Positions 1 through 15,224 are shown, counted from the stretch's first letter. The stretch is DNA of 64,000 bases from Acanthochlamys bracteata (GCA_019914995.1 CM034131.1:372001-436000), one strand, 5' to 3'. Numbers and translations: made by a program. The notes: generated by a model not told the origin, from the letters alone.

Positions 1-2160
1 GAAATGATATACTAGTTGGTTATTGCATACAATTCAAAAGTTTGTATACAACTTCACTTGTGATAAGAGGTCTTTTGTCCGTGGAGGCGAGGAACATGCC
101 ATGAGAGAGTTAAGACGTGTTTCAAATACATTAAAAATTTTTTTTTTTTTTTTTCAAATTTTGAGTTCAATTATTTTAAATATTTTAATTATCGTTTTGA
201 ATTCTACTTTTATATTTATATCGAATTCTATTTTTATTAAAATTTAACTTTAAATTTTATTTTATTTATTTCAAATATACTCTAAAATTTTATCTCAAAA
301 ATTTTATTTTTATAAAATTTAATTCAATTAGCAATTAGGAAAAAGAGATGAGTTGGTGTTGCATTAAAAGTGGGGAGAAAGTGGTGGTGGTGGTGAAGGA
401 GAGGAAGTAATGTCTTTCATAATAAGAAGCATTAAAGAGAATTTAAAGGAAGCCTTAAAACTGTGGCAGGTGAGAATTTAAAGGAAGCATTAAATTTTGA
501 AAATATATTGAAAATTGAAAGATATAATTGTATTGGAAAGTGTGCAAAAATAGATTTTTGAATTTTTTATGTAATTGAAATATATGAACCGTTCGGAACT
601 CAAAATCTGACGAAAAAAATGAAATTACGGACGTTTGAAATTCCTCAGTATCGATTCTTTTTCAGTTAGAAATTGACTTTAAAAAAATATTTTTTTTAAA
701 CAAAAAATATTTTATTTTATTTTATAAAATAAATTATATTTTAAATAAAAAATAATAATAATAATTAATAATAAAATTTATTAAATAAAATTTTTTAATA
801 ATTTTAAATAAATTCTATAAAAATTTATAAATTTTTTTAAAATATAAATTAAAAAAATTAAAGCTATTTTTTTCACCTACTCAGTACTCACTACCGAACA
901 ACCCCTAATAGAGTTTTACCTAACTCCTATCCTCCCATCCAGAGGTGCGTAAAAGACATCTATTTGCCCATCTTCTGCTGAAATACCACAATCAACTGTA
1001 TTCTAGGATTGGTAAAATCAGACTCTGGGAAAATTTTCTCGAGAAAGATAGGTATTTTTTATTCAAAGTCTGATTTAATACATGGAGAAGTTGATGCTAT
1101 TGTGCTATATTCATATTTTCTTTTAAGTCTTTTAGTAAAATAGCATCGTTAGACTCTATTTCTCACTATAACTACTGTATCTTAGCTTACTTGACCTACA
1201 TGTGAATGAAGTTGTTGTAATTATCTGGTTTTGCTTCTTTGATTAATGATGATTGTGATAAATATATAAATGCACAGCTAGCTGTAATAGTTACACTTAG
1301 CTGCGAACAATTAATTAGTTGTTCTCCTTGCTAATTAATTAACCTTCAACAATTAATCTGTTCCAATTGAAACTTATTCCTGCACTTGATTTGGTGAATC
1401 TTGTTTCATTGAATGACCATTTAAGATTTATCTCCATAATGAAGAACTCAAAAACTGAGAATGATAGCAAAAAAATGGTGACAACCAACAAATGATGAAT
1501 TTAATTTTATGCAGAGTTACTGCAACCTGGAAGGTTTGCAGGCAAAATCAAACACAATTGACTCCCTAAAATTTTATGAAAAATGCGATCTCAAGTTTAA
1601 GGGGTCCGACTTTCGTATTTCATATTTCAAAGTTTTTTTTCCTTTTTCAACAAATACATAATTTATTGATTTCCATAGTTTGTGCTCTCGCAACTCTGGT
1701 AGTACTTGTGCAATAAAAACTTCTCTCCCAATATTATTTCATAGTTTTTATTGCGTAGAGTAAACACGTTGTTGAGTTCAAATTTGAATATAATGCAAAC
1801 GGATTTATGACTTTCCTAGATTTTGATTCCAAATTTGTTTTCAACTTCAGAAAACAGAACCACTTTTTGACATAATAATCGTTCGCTGGAAATAAGAAAC
1901 ACTTTCGCAAAAAGGTTGAAGAATCACATGTTGGAGTGAAGCAGTAAATAGAAACCTAACATTTCGTTCTGAGCCAACCATTAAAATCTTTGTAGTAACT
2001 GAGAAATGTGATGAGTAGAGCCAAGGACACAGCCATCAATGACGATGGCGTGGCTATCTATTAATATTTGTAATTTGAATGGCTATTTTGGAAACCAGAC
2101 CATATAGTAATATAAATGAGGGATATTTATGGAATTTCTTTTGGAATGGAAACTATGTGG
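1..2160. other. AT-rich intergenic DNA, no gene recognised
   Basis: Long A/T runs and short open frames only. The single short frame near the left edge is low-complexity and matches nothing I know. I see no exon-like segment with splice sites and no tRNA. The stretch from about 950 to 2100 has a more balanced composition but no coding pattern on either strand. Confidence 0.5.
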
Positions 2161-2169
2161 GTTAAGTAA

Positions 2170-2384
2170 GTGCGTGTTTTAAATATTCGTAATTTTATTT
2201 TTTTCGTCATTTTAAATATTTTTTTAATTAAATATTTTTAATTTTATTTTTTTTTTTAACATATTCTAAAAAATTATTAAAATATAAATACTGAATTTTA
2301 TTTTTATTTTATTTTTAAAAAAATTCTATTTTTTATTTTTTATTATTATAGACTCAATTACGTATATTTAAAACACGTTCTAAA
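2170..2384. mobile_element. Short AT-rich inverted-repeat element (MITE-like)
   Basis: The left end reads GCGTGTTTTAAATATTCGTA. The right end, read on the opposite strand, gives ACGTGTTTTAAATATACGTA, so the two ends form an imperfect terminal inverted repeat of about 22 bases. The interior is almost pure A/T with no coding capacity. Size and structure fit a small non-autonomous DNA transposon. I cannot assign a superfamily, and no clear target-site duplication was established. Confidence 0.45.
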
Positions 2385-2842
2385 TGGACTATTTGGGGAA
2401 TCTGGTCTCCATATTAAAGTAGTAGGACCGTCTGCTGAAACTTGAAGGAGGACAGAAATTTTTTCTTAGTTTTAATTTTTTTATTTGCACTCAGTTTTCA
2501 ATACAATTATATTTTTTAATTTTATTTTTGTGGATTTTAACATATTTTAAAAATTTTGTGGGTTTAAAAGTGGCCGTTAGGGAGCTTTAAAAGTTTTGAG
2601 ATTTCTGGTTAAAAACATAAATACTGAATTTTATTTTTATTTTATTTTTAAAAAATTTTTATTTTTATTTTTTATTTTTATTATTATAGATCGAATAAGT
2701 TTTAACAATAATTTGACGTATAAGTGAAGTGATTTAAAATAAAAATGAAATTTAAAATGGACTATTTTTGGAATAAATTAGAATCTGGTCTCCATATTAA
2801 AGTAGTAGGACCGTCTGCTGAAACTTGAAGGAGGACAGATTT
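2283..2842. repeat. Imperfect segmental direct duplication
   Basis: Two blocks recur in the same order. An AT-rich block containing ATACTGAATTTTATTTTTAT lies at about 2288 and again at about 2625. A unique-looking block containing TCTGGTCTCCATATTAAAGT lies at about 2401 and again at about 2786. The two copies of the second block agree over some 60 bases. The changed spacing shows small insertions after the duplication. No gene is included. Confidence 0.7.
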
Positions 2843-2965
2843 TTCTAAAGCTTTTTCTTAGCAGGTTCAAGGACTTGTTATTCCTAAAGCATTAAACTCT
2901 AAATTGCCTTTGCTCTCAGTTAGGTCTTGAAAACAAGACGTGTAATTACTGGTGTATATTGATCT

Positions 2966-3124
2966 ACATACGCTTGTTTTTTTTAAACGAGTCTTATTTT
3001 TTGACTTAGCAAAATAAAAATAAATAATAAAAAAATTAATTTTCTAAAAGCTCATAAAAAATATATTAAAAAATATAAATTAAAAAATTATTTTATGCGA
3101 GAAATACCAAACGCCTCCTAAGCC
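2966..3124. mobile_element. Possible AT-rich MITE-like element
   Basis: An AT-only core is bounded on the right by ACCAAACGCCTCCTAA, a typical end of small plant elements that read GGCGTTTGG on the other strand. The left end, near ACGCTTG, matches only weakly, so the boundaries are uncertain. Confidence 0.25.
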
Positions 3125-3444
3125 TAACTAATGAGCACAGCTACTAAATTAATCGCTTTAGCAGTAATACTTATCTATCATTTCAAAAAAAATAATAAGT
3201 ATATAGATCCTTTGCCAATGCTCATTTTAAAAGCTGAGTAATGGATCCTTTGCTGCAGTTATTTGGACTTTAAATAAGGCTTCAAAAGTTAGCCTATATG
3301 TAACAAGCAGATGACCTCAGGCAGTTTCAAGACGGAGAGTTCCATCTCTTCTTCTTCCACCTTCTTCTTTTGCTTCTTCTTATTAGTCTTTATAAGAGTA
3401 AGAGAAGGGAAACAAAAGTCAATCGGTTTCTTCAAACAGAAACC

Positions 3445-4172
3445 ATGGTTTCTTTGCAAGCTGCACTCATGAGCTCATCAGGAGGCATGAAGTCTAACTC
3501 CAAAACTGATACTGGCAGCACTCGATCCAAAAAACGCAAGTTTAAAGATGATGATGAAGAAGGTAATGGAGAGTTTAGAAAAGCTGCCAAGATTTCAACT
3601 GAGAAGCTTGATGAATTTGTAGAGCTTCAAATGGATACCCCTCTGCCTTTGGAATGGCAGCGATGCCTGGACATCAAGGTATAACCAAATCTTTTTTCAT
3701 TTTTCTTTGTTGTTATATCACTTTGTATGTTTTTTTTGAAGCTTTTTTTTTTTAAAGTTAGAAGCCTGCCTGGACCAATGAAGTAATCTCTTTTTTCTTG
3801 CAGTCGGGGAAGATACACTTTTACAACACTAGAACTCAGATGAGATCCTCTGAGGACCCAAGGCCAAACCTGGTGAGTCTAGACCTCGACCTCAATCTCT
3901 CAGTGGAACCAAACAGAAGCTGCTGTAATGCAAAAGATGTTAGTCTCCTCAGGGGTAATTCTTCTGGTTTATCACAGTCTCTTGCATGGATGCCATTTGA
4001 TGCTGGTGATGAACAAGAGATGGTGGCAGCGGTGTGCATGCGGTGCCACATGCTGGTGATGATGTGCAAGGTAACACCGTCATGCCCCAACTGCAAGTTC
4101 GTACACCCTCCGTCTGACAGGAAGTCACAGTTGGTGAAGCCTGAATTCAAAATCTTGTGCTGCAAGGATTGA
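3445..4172 (+). CDS. WW-domain protein, CURLY FLAG LEAF1 (CFL1)-like
   Basis: Two exons, 3445-3678 and 3804-4172, join in phase and encode about 200 residues. The start MVSLQAAL is chosen because it fits this family; an in-frame ATG at 3370 would add 25 unconserved residues. A serine/lysine-rich N-terminus carries the basic motif KKRKFKDDDEE, a likely nuclear signal. It is followed by a WW-type segment spanning the splice junction (LPLEWQRCLDIK, then SGKIHFYNTRTQ); I do not see the second tryptophan of a canonical WW domain. An LDLNLS segment at about residues 107-112 resembles an EAR repression motif. Two cysteine pairs (CMRCH and CPNC) near the C-terminus look like a small zinc-binding knuckle. 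CFL1 proteins of rice and Arabidopsis are negative regulators of cuticle formation that act through HD-ZIP IV factors, so a nuclear repressor role is inferred. Confidence 0.8.
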
Positions 4173-4199
4173 ATTGAAGAGATCGCAGAAATTTACCTA

Positions 4200-5040
4200 A
4201 TTATATATATGCTACAAACAGTGATGGGGGCCTTGTTCTCTTTATTTTGTCCTCATCTTTCTTCAAGTTGTATTCTCTTTGGTAGAGTTAAAGATAGAAA
4301 TACATAGCTGAAACAATGTAACGTTAGCGTTAAGAGAGGAAAGAAAGATGTACGTCTCTCTCAAATCTCTACGTAATTTTGTATATATGCAAGATTAGTG
4401 ATATGTGATTAGTGGCAGCTGTTTGATTAGCCATGCTATCAAGAACTTCTGGTCTTCTCTCAAAGATTCAAACAGTAATTTTTACATGCTTGATAGATTC
4501 ATAAAATGCATTCGAGTTCTTCCACTAACTTAATTAACTGATGATGTGTATGCAAGTATTAAATTTCTGAAGAAAGTTCTTAATTTATATGTGATAGAAT
4601 TCTAATTTCTTGAAGCTAGAACTGATAACGTGGCAATGAGTTGTCGATTTTTGAAGGTAGATGGAATTACTTAAGAAGACAACGTATAGTGGTTATTAAT
4701 GCCCAAATTTTATGAGACCCAACTACTTGAAAGAAGCTACCAATCCGTTTTGCCTTTTCTGTTCCTTTTGCAAGTTTAAATTCAACCAACCTGAAAATAA
4801 CATCCTCTTTTTTTTAAAAATTTTTTTTTTATTGTTTGACATGCTTCACCACAGATTTTGCAGTGAATCTTATAAAAGTTCAAACTGGCAAAGCATTTTT
4901 CACTTGCTGTGATTATTTTTCTATGAAGCAAGACAACATGTGATTGATTTTCTTTTAAATCTTGTTCCAACTTCTTAACTATGTTATTATGACGATCTTT
5001 GTATTCCTTAAAGATCTTGCGATATACGATGGAGCTAGTT
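4200..5040. other. 3' flank of the CFL1-like gene and spacer
   Basis: This is the probable 3' untranslated region, to about 4400, followed by spacer DNA. Short frames at 4.7-5.0 kb are low-complexity and show no splice or family signature. I see no other gene. Confidence 0.4.
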
Positions 5041-5046
5041 TTTTCT

Positions 5047-5601
5047 TTGGGCGTATTTATTTTAAAATCAATTTACTTTTTTAAAATTAGTTTGAAAATA
5101 AGTTTTTATATTTATTTTGTATTTAAAATAAATATTTAATGAAATAATTTATTTTAAATTATGTATTTATTTTATATTAAAAGTGAGTTTGAAAAAAATA
5201 ATTTTGATGGATTAATAAACAAAATGACTTTATAATTTTATAAAAAGATATAAAAATTAAAAAGATAACTTACAAGTTCAAAGAAAAATAATAACGTGTG
5301 TCTAAAATATATATCTTTCGAAATTACCCCAAAAAGATGATAATTGTTGAAGTAGGCTATCTTAAAAATAGATATTATTATATTTTTAGGGGACGAGTGT
5401 TTTTATAATAATTTTTTTAAAAAAGTAAACTTTATTTTTTTATTTTAAAAAAATAATTAAAATAAATAATAAATAATCTCACTTCATAGATTTTTTTTAT
5501 ACTAAATTTTTTAAATAAAATTTTTAAATATTATAAAAAATATATTAAAATTATAAATTGAAAAAGTTATTTTTTTGGAACGGTTTGCCAAACGCACCAT
5601 A
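5047..5601. mobile_element. AT-rich element with GGCGT...ACGCACC ends
   Basis: The block starts at GGGCGTATTTATTTTAAAAT and stops at TTTGCCAAACGCACC. Read on the other strand the right end begins GGTGCGTTTGG, so the termini are loosely inverted. The interior is nearly pure A/T. This is the look of a small non-autonomous plant DNA element, possibly two nested copies given the length. No coding capacity is visible. Confidence 0.35.
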
Positions 5602-5810
5602 ATATGTAACGTAATCAAAAGATATAGATTGGTAGCTAATAAGCATATTTTACATATATTAATAATGTCCTATCTTACTTAATAGAGGTTTGATGCTGTC
5701 AAAAAGAAACAAAACGGACTTCTACTATAAAATAAGAATTAAAAGGGACTCGCCATGCCAAACTTCCAAAAGTTCTGTAATTAAAAAATTGCCCGGGAGG
5801 ACTAACACCC

Positions 5811-5818
5811 TATATAAA
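5811..5818 (+). promoter_or_regulatory. TATA box of an unassigned transcription unit
   Basis: CCCTATATAAACTCCCC is a near-ideal plant TATA context. A leader-like, C-rich sequence follows. No intact protein gene begins here. It may be the promoter of the decayed RABH1 locus about 1.5 kb downstream or of a non-coding transcript. Confidence 0.45.
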
Positions 5819-5839
5819 CTCCCCTTCCACTTTCACGAA

Positions 5840-6124
5840 TGGTTTCGATTTATTTCAAATTCCCAAACATTTCATCTCCTATACAGTTTCGTTGTTTTTA
5901 GCTTGATTTGATTAATTGATTGCAATGGGAGAAGAAGAGAAGGAGACGAATTGATGGCTACGTAAATTGAGTGATTTATCTGCAATTTTGATCAATCAAC
6001 AGATCGATCGCTATCTGTGGCTCCACATCTGCTCTCCTTCTGCTCTCCGCTGCCGCAACTCCACCACCACCATCATCTCTGCCGCAGCCTGCGGCCGCTG
6101 CTCTAATTTCCGCCAGGTAGGCTC

Positions 6125-6160
<36 letters not shown>

Positions 6161-6300
6161 GAGATTTCAATCGGAGATTAGGAATTTCGCGAGTTCGATT
6201 CGAATTCCGCTAGATTTTCGGGGAAAAAAAAGGCGAAGTAACGAGCTGAAGTCTGTTTGCCAGTTTTTAGATTCCGTCTTGAGTTTTGAAGTATAATTTC
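5840..6300 (+). other. Unassigned leader-like exon with possible splice donor
   Basis: Downstream of a good TATA box, a C- and CCA-rich stretch ends at CGCCAG followed by GTAGGC, a plausible splice donor, at 6115. An ATG at 5925 opens only a nine-codon frame. A longer frame from 5967 crosses the CT microsatellite and matches no family I recognise. I read this as an untranslated first exon or the remains of a lost gene, and do not assign a product. Confidence 0.3.
6126..6156. repeat. (CT)n microsatellite
   Basis: About fifteen uninterrupted CT units lie just after the possible splice donor of the leader-like exon. CT tracts are common in 5' leaders and first introns of plant genes. Confidence 0.9.
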
Positions 6301-7384
6301 CATTGGTTTTTTTGCGATTGTTTAGATATCTGTTTGAGTTTTGAAGTACAGTTTCAATTATTTGTTTACGAATTTTTTGGTGAATGATTTTGAAACGTTG
6401 GGAACCATTCGGTTTGTGCTTGGAGCAACGAGATTGGTCAGCGGTGGCACCTAGCTGTAGCGAAGAAATCTTATGGGCCAATTTTGGGCCAAGTCCAGGT
6501 TGATCAAATATTCTTACAACGTCATATTTCTCTATAACGTGCCCTTAGAAATTCAACTTTGGAATACGAAGATCATTGAAAGTAAGTGTCTTAGGCTGCA
6601 ATTCTTACAGATGCTCTTCAAATTAGTACTGGAAAAGGTACTTCATGTAGTCAACACGCAACATAGTCTGATACAAGTGTTGTTGCTCAATATGATTAGT
6701 AATACTATGAATTTCACTCTCCGAGTCGATGTCATACCAGATTCACAAAGGACAGTTCACAACATAATGTTAATGTAGATCAGCTCTGGCAGGAAGCAGC
6801 ATAGGACGACACAGAGATGGCCCCCAAAGGTTGATGTTTGACGTGAATGATTGTTAAACTTTATTGCATCGACGTAAGTTGATATAGAGTTACTATTTTT
6901 TGAAAAAAGGGAAAATATATTATTCTAGACATCCTACATAAGTGATACTACTGCAATCCTTTCTACTCAAGTTCGATAGCGATCGAATTTGAGATTAATG
7001 TATACTGAAAAACTGTTTAGATCAATGAAATGTCATGTTAAAATACAAGCATATCCTTTTGCTTGAGTTTTTTTTATCCTGAAAGCAATTGTACATGAAG
7101 AGGCCATAATAACTCATCGAAACAAATTTATTTTTCTGCACTCAGTTTTTAAATCTCTATTATAAACCCATGATAAATATTGGAGTTTACGTTTCGTAGT
7201 TTCTTTCATTATAAACGGCTCATTGTTTTTGATCTTCATTAAGATCCGGTCGTTCTCTTCTTTTCATGTCTCATGATCCCTGAGAAAGAAATATCGTTGA
7301 AATTCATCAGCAGAAATTAAAGAAGCAAAAAAGAAAAGAGATCAAAAGTTTTTTCAGTAATTCAAAGGAGGAGGGGAAGAAGAA

Positions 7385-10560
<3,176 letters not shown>

Positions 10561-10729
10561 AAACAATTTTCCCATAGTCTAGAGGCTAAGCAACTTTTGC
10601 AAAAATTCCATTCTTTAAGTTGCCAGCACTTCAGCTTTTCAGCAATACATGATGCTCGATTCTTTCCATTTATTCGTTGCATATTAGAGAGAAATTCTTC
10701 TCATTATATTTGGTAGATGGGTAAGAGAG

Positions 10730-10945
10730 TTGCGTCAGTTCATGAGAACTCTTATAAGTTAATTATAAGGAGTTCACTTAATTTCATCAAATTTTGAGTT
10801 CCAAAATAACTTCTATAGTTTAGTTTATTTAGAATTCATTTCTAATCTATTTCTTACCGTACACAGTTTTATCTAAGTCATTTTTACAAAACTTATTTTC
10901 TATCAATTGAAATACACACTGAGTTCTCCGTAGTGTGCGCTTTTC
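10730..10945. mobile_element. Possible relative of the 7.9 kb MITE-like element
   Basis: The right part contains ATCAATTGAAATACACACTG, close to the right end of the 7903-8072 element (CAATTGAAACACTC). The internal wording (GAACTC, AACTTATTT, GAATTCATTTCT) is also similar in style. The left end is not clear, so this is tentative. Confidence 0.25.
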
Positions 10946-10949
10946 CACA

Positions 10950-13900
10950 GGAAGAGTTGTAATAGAAACAAAGTTTGTGAAACCGATGAGAATTGCAACT
11001 TTTACCATAAGAACACTGGACTGGGTAACTCCTCACTGTTCAAGAATGATGTCTGCTTGTTATGCATCGCTCCGCTATTCATTCCTGTTTGAAATGTTGT
11101 TACTTTTTTTTGTGTGGCAACTTTGTAAGGACATTCGCAAGCATCGCTAGCTGTTTCTACAGGTGAGTTGAATAACTCTTGCTTCTCCAGTTCTACGCTT
11201 CCACTACTTTGTCCAATGAGAAGCGAGTAAAGACTAAGGAGGTACCGTATGCTGTATATATAGTAGTATTATATAGTTATATCTTATAGTTGTTGGAGTA
11301 TTTGCCACGTTGTTTTTAAAGCTAACTCTACAATCCATGTTCATTATTTCATAGCGTTATATTGATAAACGCTTTATATTGAACTAATCAAGATAAGAAT
11401 CCGTAATCAACTCTAACAAAATTTCTGAAGTATCTCTCTGTTTGTAGCTTGCTTCTTTTGTTGTTCTGTTGGAGCATTATCTGTGTGCACTTTACCCACT
11501 AGAATCACAGTGCTATTTGTTTGAAGCAACCCCATGAGGGGAACACTTCGCCCAAAAAGATCCTCATGTTTGCTAGACATTTGTGGATTACCAGTTAAAG
11601 TCAAGCCACGAAATGCCATCTCAAATTTCTTCTAAAAGATTTGCTTCATACTTGTTTGCTAGTTCAAAAATCTACTATTCTTAAAAAAAACAAAAAGAAG
11701 GCTTTTCTAGTAAATTCTCATCTATGGATTTAAATTTTCAAATAAAATAATTTTCTTTATGAATTTCAGTCTTGCCGTCTCTAAAACAAATATTGGTAAT
11801 TTTCTTTACAATTTGAATGTTGAGCACTAATGGGAAAATCATCCGAAATGTATTTTCAGGAGCCTTTAACTTTTCATTTTTTTTTGCTGAATGAAAGAAA
11901 ATATATCAGAAAGCTTTTAAAATAGCACACGTCTCATCACACATGCAAGGGAGGCAATTTGTTTTCTTCTACATCATTACACATAATTATTGCAGTTTTG
12001 AAAAAAAGAGCAAGGGGATAGATTGAGTGAAAGATATATAAAACCTAGCAATACAATATATGTTGTAATTTTTTTATCAAAACATGTACATGTTAGAGAG
12101 GCATATGGGACCCATTTGAACCCCAAAAACCCTAGTTCTGCGTTGCCCATGATTGGATCAATATGGCGACAATGGATTGCTGTGAAATAAATAAAATAAA
12201 AGGGAGTGTTTGTTCATGGCTTTAGGGCATCATGACAAGGCATGGGCCAAACCACTCGAGTCCCTTTTGTCTCTTGTTTTTGTAGCAATTTGGTAAAAGG
12301 CATCTATGTCTTTTATTTTTTTTTTTTCCCTACTGCATTAACAAAATAAGTATCTTGTTTTTATGTTTACCTTAATATGTTCAAATCTAGGATAAGCTTT
12401 TTATAATGACTCCTTATGTTCTAATACTTTGTTATTAGTAGCAAAGTCTCACATTTATTTGTATGCATAAAACTTAATCACACAATGTGGGCCTTTGATG
12501 CTAGGGAAGCAACAGACCAAAGAGTTTAACAAGAAGCTTCTAGCCAGCAGCAGTCTATTAACTCTAAAATTTAGGCAATTTGTTTGGTGTAGGACTTGGA
12601 ATTAAAAGCGGTCATTAGTTTTTGATTGCTACATTTCATTTCATATAAAAATGTAACTTTATAGTCGGTCTATATTTTTTGGCTTTGCATGTAGCACTCA
12701 TTGCAATTGGATATGTTACCTATGTGGATCTTCAACGTTGCTTAAAATTAAAAGTTTAAACAATTTATTTTCAAAATTTTATCTAAAAAATAAGTTTTAT
12801 TATGTATAGATAGCAGACAGCTAACGAACATTACAACTATTCTTTCTGAAGCGATCACAACTACTAACAGAATCATCAACTCTTTCGAGTTTCAATTCAA
12901 TTAATTATAAATACAAAGAAGAGAGTTTTCTCTTCAATTGATCAGACTTGTTTCTCATAGCTTACATGCAGATCTCTCTCTATCTATGCTTTTTGGTAAC
13001 AGATATTTTTTTAAGATATATAACTCATTATGATTACAGGTCTAGTAGTTAAAAACAAATTTAACTTGCAACAACCAAAAAAAACAAAAACCTTCATAAC
13101 ATTGAAAATGAAAGACTCATCCACAGAACGTGTATTCATTTATTTTCTTCAGTGACTGAAAACGTAGGAGTTTTCATAACTATCACCATCAAGTGACAAA
13201 GATGCAAAGTTCGCGTGTATATATACATATATAGTATATCCTACTAGTTATAACATAACATAAATGTAGTAATTTTTTAAGCAAACATGTACAGATAATT
13301 AGTAGAAGCAAGCAGTAGCAGTACTTTCAGAGTACGTACTTTCAGCATTATTCATGAGTTTTAGGGTTCATGCTAATTACTTACTTCTCCAAAGTGAAAT
13401 TGAAATTGCTATTCCAAGATATATAAAGATCTCAATTTTCATCAATATTGAAATATTTAATTCCGAAAGAACATAAGATGCAACTTTGTGCTGGCCTTTA
13501 ATGCGTATTAGATATTATAATAAACGTATATCTGAAGAGCTTCCAATTAAAATTAATGAACACTTGTTCATCTAAAATAACACATATCACAATCAATCAT
13601 TCTCTCTTTTCTCTTAAATTTGAAGGCAATATACTAATTCTATGGATATTTTACCCCTCTTTTGAATTTGTTCAGTATTCAACAACACGAGTCAAGACTT
13701 TAAATTCGAACGATTATCGTTAATTATGTGGAGACATATATGCATGAACAATTAAGTCTATGAAAGCAACATAAGAAGGAAAAACAAAAAAATTAAGCTA
13801 TAATATATGCATATGATGAAGAAGATGAAGGCACGTACATGCATAATATCTATATCTACACATTTAATATTTAGTTTTGGAGAATAATGAAGAAATGATA

Positions 13901-14095
13901 TGCTAGCTTCTAATTAAGAGAATGATATCCTTAGTGATAAAGCAATATATATATAGACAATAATTCAAATTAATATGCGATTAATTAATTAATTATAGAG
14001 ATAAGAGGCAATCAAAGAACATTTACTTAATTCTCCTTCGATCGATTGATGGATCCTTGTCCTATAAGATCGATCATTGGACTTAGCCATCAAGT
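10950..14095. other. Intergenic region, no gene recognised
   Basis: About 3 kb between the RABH1 pseudogene and the VQ gene. Two short open frames (10935-11150 plus, 11413-11619 minus) have no recognisable motifs or splice context. The remainder is AT-rich with scattered T runs. The part close to 14.1 kb is the 3' flank of the minus-strand VQ gene. Confidence 0.45.
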
Positions 14096-14102
14096 AATCG
14101 AT

Positions 14103-15224
14103 CTATCTTCTATGATCTCTCCACTCCGGCGACGATGATATAATCCACGGCTCCAGTATTCCTTCACTACTACTGCTACTCCTCTGCACTCCGGCGACCG
14201 TGCTACTAATGTTCAGAACCCTTGATGATTCGTCATCACGATGAGCTCCTCTTGATATATTTTCACCTTCTGACATTAGCGTTGGTCTAATCAATCCATC
14301 ATCGAACACTGAAACACGCCGGAGATGATCAACAGTAGTGCTACCAACTGCCAGATTATAACCCTGATCCGTTGCGCGTTCCTGCGTTCGCGAGGCTGAG
14401 ATTGGTGGCTGCTGCTGCAGTAGATTTTGCAGCGACAACAAATTGTTGTTATTGTTGTTGTTGTTACTGTTCTCAGCCATGTTCAAAATCTTCTGATGCT
14501 GCTGCTGTTGTTGAAGATCACTACTGCTAGGGTTACTAGAAGACGCATTAATGCTAATGTTATTTGCAGTGGGAGCTGCATTAGTGTCAGCAGAAGCAAG
14601 GGAATTAGCCAAGGGAGCTAACGGCTTCTGCGGGAACGATCGTAGAAGAAACGGCGGCACAGAAGCGGCTGCAGCAGCAGCAAAGAGATCGAGCCGCGGG
14701 CGAGAGAACGTAGACGAAGAGCTCAACGAAGCAGCGAAGGGCGGCGTAGGTATTCCGGTGAACTCTTGCACCATTGCTCTGAAATTTGTTGTATCAGTTG
14801 TTAAAACAGTAGTCGGTGCTCTTCGGGAAGCTCTCGTTCGTTTCTTCGATGCTCTCTGCTGCTGTTGCTGCTTTCTTGATTCTTGAGACTGCTGAAGATC
14901 GCCGGAGCAGGACGGCGTAGTTCTTGATGGAGGAGGCGGCAGAGATAGTGGAGGAGGCGGCGGTAGCCATGTTGTTGCTGTTGTTGTTGTAGTACTGCTC
15001 TCGAAGTTATCAAAGAAGTTAGAAATGGAATCAAAGATCAATGGAGAAGAACAGCAAGGGTTTTGATGGGCAGCGTTATTGAAATTGATAGCCGGAGAAG
15101 AAACTGAAGAGTTGAGGAACAATGAAGGAGGAGGTACTGCTGACGATCTTGAAGATGAATACTCTTGAAATTCCTGTTCTCCTCCGCTTGAAGATTGCAA
15201 GCTTCCACTGTTACAAGAATCCAT
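14103..15224 (-). CDS. VQ-motif protein, VQ22/JAV1-like subgroup
   Basis: An intronless frame of about 373 residues, starting at MDSCNSGS; an in-frame ATG four codons upstream (15236) is less family-like. The core is a basic stretch KKRTRASRRAPTTVL followed by NFRAMVQEFTGIP, which is the VQ motif FxxxVQxxTG at about residues 147-157. Around it lie poly-threonine, poly-proline, poly-glutamine, alanine and asparagine tracts, typical low-complexity VQ flanks. VQ proteins are plant nuclear cofactors that bind WRKY factors and tune defence and jasmonate responses. The basic RASRRAPTT context resembles the VQ22 (JAV1) type, but this protein is considerably longer than I recall for Arabidopsis VQ22. 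The homopolymer tracts open misleading frames on the opposite strand. Confidence 0.85.
   Translation of the reverse strand: MDSCNSGSLQSSSGGEQEFQEYSSSRSSAVPPPSLFLNSSVSSPAINFNNAAHQNPCCSSPLIFDSISNFFDNFESSTTTTTATTWLPPPPPLSLPPPPSRTTPSCSGDLQQSQESRKQQQQQRASKKRTRASRRAPTTVLTTDTTNFRAMVQEFTGIPTPPFAASLSSSSTFSRPRLDLFAAAAAASVPPFLLRSFPQKPLAPLANSLASADTNAAPTANNISINASSSNPSSSDLQQQQQHQKILNMAENSNNNNNNNNLLSLQNLLQQQPPISASRTQERATDQGYNLAVGSTTVDHLRRVSVFDDGLIRPTLMSEGENISRGAHRDDESSRVLNISSTVAGVQRSSSSSEGILEPWIISSSPEWRDHRR

Noticed and set aside
11413-11619. 68-codon minus-strand frame
   Set aside because: No motif, no upstream promoter, no splice partners; treated as chance.
14427-14886. Plus-strand frames rich in Leu/Val/Ala/Cys opposite the VQ gene
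   Set aside because: These are shadows of CAG/CAA and GCT repeats in the VQ coding strand.
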